DNA of 64,000 nt from assembly GCF_000019805.1 (NCBI RefSeq), contig NC_010525.1, forward strand, positions 62,001 to 126,000, in the 5' to 3' direction. Positions 58,879 through 64,000 of the stretch are shown here, one piece after another. Below the pieces are notes generated by a model that made no database searches, was not told where the DNA came from, and was given only the letters and a program-made list of their open reading frames with translations. This stretch comes from Pyrobaculum neutrophilum V24Sta (GTDB lineage: Archaea; Thermoproteota; Thermoprotei; Thermoproteales; Thermoproteaceae). A program made the translations under genes and the position numbers. Positions within the stretch are counted from its first letter, which is position 1. Each line of letters opens with the position of its first letter.

Positions 58879-59937
58879 ATGTCGTACCTCGTCCTCGAAG
58901 ACGGCTCGGTATTTGTAGGTAGGCAGATAGGCGCTGAGAAGACCGCTGTTGGGGAGGTCGTATTCACCACCGCAGTGGTGGGGTATCCCCAGGTTTTGAC
59001 GGACCCGAGCTACCGGGGGCAGATAGTCGCCTTCACGATGCCGCTAATCGGGAACTACGGCGTTTCCGAGGATCAGCTTGAGTCGGACGGCGTAAAGGCT
59101 GAGGGGGTCGTGGTTTTTGAGGCCACGGCGCCGAGCCACTACAAATCCGTGATGTCTCTAGACGAGTGGCTTAAGGCTGAGGGGGTCCCAGGCATAGCGC
59201 GGGTGGACACGAGGGCGCTGGCGATTAAGCTCAGGGAATACGGCGTTATGATGGGGGCGCTGGGGCCCGAGGAGCCCGAGGAGCTTCTAAGGCGGCTTAG
59301 GTCCTCTCCCCGCTACGACGAGGTGAACTACGTCGATCTAGTGTCGGTGAAAGAGCCGCGGGAGCTGGGGGATGGGAAGTTGTGCATCGGAGTGGTGGAC
59401 TGCGGCATAAAGAGGTCGATAGTGTCGGAGTTCCTAAAGAGGGGGGTTAGGATCAAGCTTGTCCCATGCCGCGCCCCCGAGCTGGCCTTCGACTGCGACG
59501 GCCTCTTCTTGAGCAACGGGCCGGGCAACCCCAAGCTGTTGGGCTCCCTCGCGGAGAAGGTGAGGGAGTACGCCGAGTACAAAAAGCCTCTCACCGGCAT
59601 ATGCCTGGGCCACCAGGTGATCGCCCTTGCCATGGGCGCCGGCGTGTACAAGCTCAAGTTTGGACATAGGGCTAGCAACAAGCCCGTGCGGGACCTCCGC
59701 TTCACGGGGAAGACCTACATCACAGTCCACAACCACGGCTACGCCGTGGATCCAAAAGACAGCGGGCTTAAGGTCTGGGCTGTTCAGCCAGACGACGGCA
59801 CCGTGGAGGGCCTATACCACGAGTCCCTCCCCATCTTGACGACGCAGTTCCACCCCGAGGCCTCCCCCGGGCCGCAGGACACGAGGTGGATCTTCGACAT
59901 GTTCGTCAAGCTCATCCAGCGCCATGCCGGACGTTAG
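58879..59937 (+). CDS. carA: Carbamoyl-phosphate synthase, small (glutaminase) subunit
   Basis: The 352-residue protein has the CarA N-terminal domain (LVLEDGSVFVGRQIG, GYPQVLTDPSYRGQIV) and a class I glutaminase with nucleophile GICLGHQVIALA, plus the His-Glu of FHPEASPGP. It hands ammonia to CarB. The ATG at 58879 follows a G-rich stretch (aagggg) and a TATA box (gtttatatagg) about 50 bases upstream, so a short leader exists, unlike most genes here. It overlaps carB by 14 bases. Confidence 0.96.
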   Translation: MSYLVLEDGSVFVGRQIGAEKTAVGEVVFTTAVVGYPQVLTDPSYRGQIVAFTMPLIGNYGVSEDQLESDGVKAEGVVVFEATAPSHYKSVMSLDEWLKAEGVPGIARVDTRALAIKLREYGVMMGALGPEEPEELLRRLRSSPRYDEVNYVDLVSVKEPRELGDGKLCIGVVDCGIKRSIVSEFLKRGVRIKLVPCRAPELAFDCDGLFLSNGPGNPKLLGSLAEKVREYAEYKKPLTGICLGHQVIALAMGAGVYKLKFGHRASNKPVRDLRFTGKTYITVHNHGYAVDPKDSGLKVWAVQPDDGTVEGLYHESLPILTTQFHPEASPGPQDTRWIFDMFVKLIQRHAGR

Positions 59938-62900
59938 AAAGATCTTGGTGGTAGGGTCGGGCGCCATCAAGGTGGCGGAGGCGGCTGAGTTCGACTACTC
60001 GGGCTCGCAGGCCTTAAAGGCGTTTAGGGAGGAGGGGATAGAGACGGTGCTCGTCAACCCCAACATAGCCACTATACAGACGTCGAAGCTTCTGGCGGAT
60101 AAGGTCTACTTCGTGCCTATACAGAGGCAGTTCCTGGCGGAGGTCATAGAGAGGGAGAGGCCTGACGCAATAGCGTGCGGCTTCGGCGGACAGACGGCGC
60201 TGTCGGCCTGCGTAGATCTACACGACTCCGGCGTCTTGGATAAATACGGCGTTAAGGTCGTGGGGACGCCGGTGCGGGGGATAAAGAGGGCTCTCTCGAG
60301 GGATCTGTTTCAAAAGGCCATGAGGGAGGTCGGCATACCGATCCCGCCCAGTAGCCCCGCGAGGTCGCCCGAGGAGGCGCTGAAGGTCGCGCGGGAGATA
60401 GGCTACCCGGTGGTCGTGAGGGTGAGCTTCAACCTAGGCGGCGCGGGCGCCTTCGTCGCCAGGAGCGAGGAGGACCTAAGGGCCAGGGTGTACAAGGCCT
60501 TCGCCCAGTCCGCAATTGGGGAAGTCCTTGTGGAGAAGTACCTGGAGGGGTGGAAGGAGGTGGAGTTCGAGGTGGTGCGCGACGCCTACGACAACGTCGC
60601 AGCTGTGGTCTGTATGGAGAACATAGACCCAATGGGCGTACACACGGGGGACTCCATAGTGGTGGCCCCCTGCCTCACCTTGACAGATGAGGAGTACCAG
60701 ACTGCCAGGAACATCTCCATCGGCGTGGCGCGCGCCATCGAGCTAGTGGGCGAGGGCAACGTCCAGGTGGCGGTCAACTACGCCGGGCCTGAGCAGTACG
60801 CCATAGAGACAAACCCACGTATGTCCCGCTCCAGCGCCCTCGCCTCCAAGGCCTCGGGCTACCCCCTGGCCTTCATCGCGGCTAAGTTGGCCTTGGGCTA
60901 CCGCCTAGACGAGGTTTTGAACCAGGTGACGAGGCGGACAGTGGCGGCGTTTGAGCCCGCGCTTGACTACATAGTGGTTAAACACCCGAGGTGGGAGAAC
61001 GACAGATTCGGCGTATCCGAGGGCCTGGGGCCGGAGATGATGTCTATCGGCGAGGCCATGGCGGTGGGGAGGACGCTGGAGGAGGCTTGGCAGAAGGCGG
61101 TTAGGATGATCGACATAGGCGAGCCCGGCCTAGTTGGCGGGCCCATGTTTAGGGAACTTACGCTTGAGGAGGCGAGGCGGTGTCTAGAGGGGTACAGGCC
61201 CTACTGGCCGATATGCGCTGCCAAGGCCATGTACCTAGGCCTCTCTATAGACGAGGTGTACAGCTATGTGAAGGTGGATAGGTTCTTCCTAAGGGCTATA
61301 CAGCGCGTCGTAGAGGCCTACAAGGCGCTTGAGCAAGGCCGGTACGACCTGGAGGAGCTGAAGGTCTTGGGCTTCTCAGACGGCCAGATAGCAAGAGCGC
61401 TGGGGGTCGAAGAGGAGGAGGTGAGGCGGGCGAGGAGGCGGCCGGTGGTGAAGAGGATAGATACGCTAGCCGGCGAGTGGCCGGCCGAGACGAACTACCT
61501 CTACCTCACCTACGGCGGCGTGTACGACGACGACGTGCCGCGGGTGGACTACCTAGTGGTGGGCGCCGGAGTCTTTAGAATAGGCGTGAGCGTGGAGTTC
61601 GACTGGTCCACGGTGAACCTGGCGCAGGAGCTGAGAAACAGGGGGTTTAAGGTGGCTATCCTGAACTACAACCCCGAGACGGTGTCGACGGACTGGGACA
61701 TAGTGGATAAGCTCTACTTCGACGAGATCTCCAGCGAGAGGATACTGGACATAGTGGAGAAGGAGGGCGGCGGCGTCGCGGTTGTCCTCTACGCGGGAGG
61801 CCAGATAGGCCAGAGGCTTTATAAGCGTCTTGAGGCGGCGGGGGTGAAGATCGGGGGGACCCGCGCCGCCTCTATAGACGCGGCGGAGGACAGGAGCAAG
61901 TTTTCGGAGCTTCTGGAAAAGCTCGGCATAAAACAGCCGCCGTGGTTCGCCGCTAGATCCCCAGAGGAGGCGGCTAAGCTCGCCGAGGCGCTGGGCTACC
62001 CCGTGTTGGTGAGGCCCAGCTACGTCCTAGGCGGCACCTATATGGCCGTGGCTTACGACAGGGAGGAGCTCCTGAGCTTCCTCACAAAGGCGGCTAGGGT
62101 GAGCGGGGAGTACCCGGCGGTTGTGTCCAAGTTCATGCCGCGCGGCGTTGAGGCGGAGGTAGACGCCGTGTCTGACGGAGTTCGGCTCGTCGCCACACCA
62201 ATCGAGCACGTGGAGCCGCCTGGCGTTCATTCCGGCGACTCCACCATGGTGCTCCCGCCGAGGAGGCTGGAGGAGGGGGCCGTCAAGAAGATGGTTGAGG
62301 CTACTCAGAGGATCGCCGCCGAGCTCGGGGTCAAGGGCCCTCTCAACGTCCAGTTCATAGTCTACGATGACGTGTACGTAATAGAGGCGAACCTCAGGGT
62401 AAGCCGCTCCATGCCCTTCGTGAGCAAGGCCACGGGGGTGAACTACATGTCTCTGACGGCCGACGTGTTGGTGAACGGCCGCCTAGCCGTAGACGAGGAG
62501 GTCGTGGTGCTTAAGCCGACGAAGTGGTGGGTGAAGTCTCCGCAGTTCTCTTGGTCTAGGCTGAGGGGGTCGTACCCGCGGCTGGGGCCTGTGATGTACA
62601 GCACTGGGGAGGTGGCCTCAAACGGGGCCACATACGAGGAGGCTCTGCTGAAGAGCTGGCTGTCCGCAGCGCCGAATAGGATACCGGAGAGATCCGCACT
62701 GATATATACATATGATAAACACGGCGCGGAGGCCCTTGGGCAAGCGGCTTCTCTGCTGGCCGGCAGGCTGGAGGTACACACCCCCGAGTCGCTGGGGGAG
62801 AAGGCCGTGGAAATGTTAAAGTGGAAGAAGATAGACATAGTTATGACGTCTGGCGTAACGCCGGAGAGGGATTTCCACATCAGGAGAACCGCGGCCGACA

Positions 62901-63001
62901 CCAACACGCCGTTGGTGCTTGACGCGTCGCTGGCGCTGGAGTTAGCCAAGGCGTTTACGTGGTACTACAAAAACGGGAAGCTCGAGGTAGCGCCGTGGTA
63001 G
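59924..63001 (+). CDS. carB: Carbamoyl-phosphate synthase, large subunit
   Basis: The 1025-residue protein shows both ATP-grasp halves: the first begins RKILVVGSGAIKVAEAAEFDYSG and the second VDYLVVGAGVFRIGVSVEFDW, each followed by the expected grasp motifs (VVVRVSFNLGGAGAF, VLVRPSYVLGGTYM). A C-terminal MGS-like domain (KIDIVMTSGVTPERD) would bind effectors. It makes carbamoyl phosphate for arginine and pyrimidines. It overlaps carA upstream and the LysX/ArgX gene downstream. Confidence 0.97.
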   Translation: MPDVRKILVVGSGAIKVAEAAEFDYSGSQALKAFREEGIETVLVNPNIATIQTSKLLADKVYFVPIQRQFLAEVIERERPDAIACGFGGQTALSACVDLHDSGVLDKYGVKVVGTPVRGIKRALSRDLFQKAMREVGIPIPPSSPARSPEEALKVAREIGYPVVVRVSFNLGGAGAFVARSEEDLRARVYKAFAQSAIGEVLVEKYLEGWKEVEFEVVRDAYDNVAAVVCMENIDPMGVHTGDSIVVAPCLTLTDEEYQTARNISIGVARAIELVGEGNVQVAVNYAGPEQYAIETNPRMSRSSALASKASGYPLAFIAAKLALGYRLDEVLNQVTRRTVAAFEPALDYIVVKHPRWENDRFGVSEGLGPEMMSIGEAMAVGRTLEEAWQKAVRMIDIGEPGLVGGPMFRELTLEEARRCLEGYRPYWPICAAKAMYLGLSIDEVYSYVKVDRFFLRAIQRVVEAYKALEQGRYDLEELKVLGFSDGQIARALGVEEEEVRRARRRPVVKRIDTLAGEWPAETNYLYLTYGGVYDDDVPRVDYLVVGAGVFRIGVSVEFDWSTVNLAQELRNRGFKVAILNYNPETVSTDWDIVDKLYFDEISSERILDIVEKEGGGVAVVLYAGGQIGQRLYKRLEAAGVKIGGTRAASIDAAEDRSKFSELLEKLGIKQPPWFAARSPEEAAKLAEALGYPVLVRPSYVLGGTYMAVAYDREELLSFLTKAARVSGEYPAVVSKFMPRGVEAEVDAVSDGVRLVATPIEHVEPPGVHSGDSTMVLPPRRLEEGAVKKMVEATQRIAAELGVKGPLNVQFIVYDDVYVIEANLRVSRSMPFVSKATGVNYMSLTADVLVNGRLAVDEEVVVLKPTKWWVKSPQFSWSRLRGSYPRLGPVMYSTGEVASNGATYEEALLKSWLSAAPNRIPERSALIYTYDKHGAEALGQAASLLAGRLEVHTPESLGEKAVEMLKWKKIDIVMTSGVTPERDFHIRRTAADTNTPLVLDASLALELAKAFTWYYKNGKLEVAPW

Positions 63002-63792
63002 CGCTCGCCTACGACGTTGTACGAGAGGAGGAGAAGATGTTGCTTAAAGCCGCCGAGAGAGCCGGCGTACAGCTGAGGCTTGTGAAAGTGGGCGAGGCGG
63101 TGGACATAGAGGGTTGGGAGCCCGACGTCTACCTCATCCGCACCCTCAGCCACAACAGGGGGATCGTCTTCGCGGCTGCCGTGGAGGGCAACGGCGGGGT
63201 GTCTGTGAACTCCTCGACCGCTATCGCCGTGAGCTGGAACAAGGCCGTGTCTCTGGCGAGGCTAAGGGGGGCCGGCCTGCCTGTCCCCAAGACCACGGTC
63301 CTCTTCGGCGAAGCCGACGTCGAGATAAAGGGGAGGTCCATAGTGAAGGCGGTGAGCGGTAGCTGGGGGAGGAAGGTGGCGCTGGTGTCGACGAGGGAGG
63401 AGCTCAGCCTCCTGCTTAAGTCGGCTGAAGGCGACGTGTTGATGTTGCAGGAGATGGTGGGGACAGGCGAGGACATCAGAGTTTTCGTGGTGGGGGGCAG
63501 GGCGGTGGCGGCCATGAGGAGGATCCCCCCCGAGGGGGACTGGAGGAGCAACGCCGCCAGGGGGGGCAAAACCCTCCCGCAGAGGGTAGACGGCGAGTTG
63601 GAGGAGCTGGCCGTGAAGGCGGCTGAGGCCGTGGGCGCCCTCTACGCCGGCGTAGATATCCTAATTGGGGAGAGGCTATACGTCAACGAGGTAAACGGAA
63701 TACCCGAGTTCAAGGCGTTGACCAGAACCACCGGGGTGGACGTGGCAAGCCACATAATACAGATGCTTCTCGAGGTCAAGAAAAGAGGGTGA
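62995..63792 (+). CDS. LysX/ArgX-type ATP-grasp ligase (RimK family)
   Basis: The protein of 265 residues begins VVALAYDVVREEEKMLLKAAE, then GSWGRKVALV, DIRVFVVGGRAVAAM, RSNAARGGKTL and LYVNEVNGIPEFK, closely following LysX/ArgX of the LysW-carrier pathway. Such enzymes link LysW to aminoadipate (lysine) or glutamate (arginine). The carAB genes before it favour a tie to arginine, but LysW and other pathway genes are not in view. The GTG at 62995 lies inside the carB stop region, which shows coupling. Confidence 0.85.
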   Translation: MVALAYDVVREEEKMLLKAAERAGVQLRLVKVGEAVDIEGWEPDVYLIRTLSHNRGIVFAAAVEGNGGVSVNSSTAIAVSWNKAVSLARLRGAGLPVPKTTVLFGEADVEIKGRSIVKAVSGSWGRKVALVSTREELSLLLKSAEGDVLMLQEMVGTGEDIRVFVVGGRAVAAMRRIPPEGDWRSNAARGGKTLPQRVDGELEELAVKAAEAVGALYAGVDILIGERLYVNEVNGIPEFKALTRTTGVDVASHIIQMLLEVKKRG

Positions 63793-64000
63793 AGAGCTTG
63801 TCTTCTACGTGCGGCTCCCTGTACAGCCTGTCGCCTATCTTCACGAGGTAGCCCCGGCGCTCGGTCACCCTGCCGATCTGCGAGAAGGACACGCCGAGTT
63901 TTCTAAGGCGCTCCTCGGCCTCCCCTAGGCGGTCGGGCGGGACGGTGGCCAGCAAGACGCCGGAGCTGAGGGTCTCCAGCGGATCTACGCCGAAGGCCGA
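63776..64000 (-). CDS. AIR-synthase-related protein (C-terminal end, truncated)
   Basis: The minus strand codes for 74 residues to a TGA at 63776-63778 and is open to the window edge. The segment DPLETLSSGVLLATVPPDRLGEAEERL resembles the C-terminal domain of AIR synthase, HypE and ThiL relatives (DPLxxISSGxLLxxV). What remains, GRVTERRGYLVKIGDRLYR, is a beta hairpin and tail. Which member it is cannot be told. It overlaps the LysX/ArgX gene by 17 bases at the 3' ends. Confidence 0.7.
   Translation of the reverse strand, partial: SAFGVDPLETLSSGVLLATVPPDRLGEAEERLRKLGVSFSQIGRVTERRGYLVKIGDRLYREPHVEDKLFTLFS

Noticed and set aside
1-64000. CRISPR arrays
   Set aside because: No direct repeats with regular spacers were found; the 47034 structure is a single inverted repeat.

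Overview
The window looks like chromosome from a hyperthermophilic crenarchaeon of the Thermoproteaceae, most probably Pyrobaculum or a close relative. The signs are a GC-rich genome with very short spacers, AT-rich TATA boxes placed about 20-28 nt before start codons (leaderless mRNAs), many GTG starts, tRNA genes with introns outside the anticodon loop, a very small RNase P RNA, a PaREP1-family gene, and archaeal information genes (MCM, Hel308, Cbf5, L14e, archaeal DNA ligase, TiaS, Thg1-like).

Layout. 1-7.9 kb: a truncated glutaredoxin-like gene, CYTH protein, DNA ligase, PfkB kinase, nucleotidyltransferase, two coiled-coil proteins and a Clp1-type RNA kinase. 7.9-8.3 kb: tRNA-Arg and tRNA-Glu, carrying one and two introns. 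8.4-13.8 kb: OsmC-like, ferredoxin-like and YkgJ-like proteins, L14e-cbf5, DUF211, a VIT1-like protein and an oxidoreductase. 13.9-26.5 kb: ATPases, a CPBP protease, CinA-like and EamA proteins, a peroxiredoxin/TusA/DsrE group, Nth, peptidases M32 and M28, Thg1-like, phosphopantetheine adenylyltransferase, two C/D box sRNA candidates, an HDAC-like protein and prephenate dehydratase. 26.5-30.8 kb: hel308 and mcm, each next to a GC-rich foldable spacer. 31.2-32.9 kb: Roadblock and V4R-type small proteins. 33.0-42.7 kb: a cell-surface cluster with one classical prepilin followed by pilin-like and very large secreted proteins. 42.7-45.4 kb: a methyltransferase, an ATPase and PaREP1. 45.5-49.6 kb: an elp3 gene cut in two by about 2.6 kb of TnpB-bearing DNA. 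49.6-58.8 kb: SufB/D-like, TiaS, a metal-receptor protein, RNase P RNA, YkgJ-like, a 2-oxoacid:ferredoxin oxidoreductase, MarC and the gluconeogenic FBP aldolase/phosphatase. 58.9-64 kb: carA-carB-LysX/ArgX and the end of an AIR-synthase-like gene.

The strongest candidate for something undescribed is the surface operon at 36.5-42.7 kb. Several of its proteins begin, at the initiator codon itself, with the N-terminus that a prepilin peptidase normally creates (M-x-S-L-E followed by a hydrophobic stretch), while the nearby pilin at 32983 carries the ordinary KLRG leader. The split elp3 gene, the doubly interrupted tRNA-Glu and several structured spacers come next. All calls are from reading the sequence; no database search was run.
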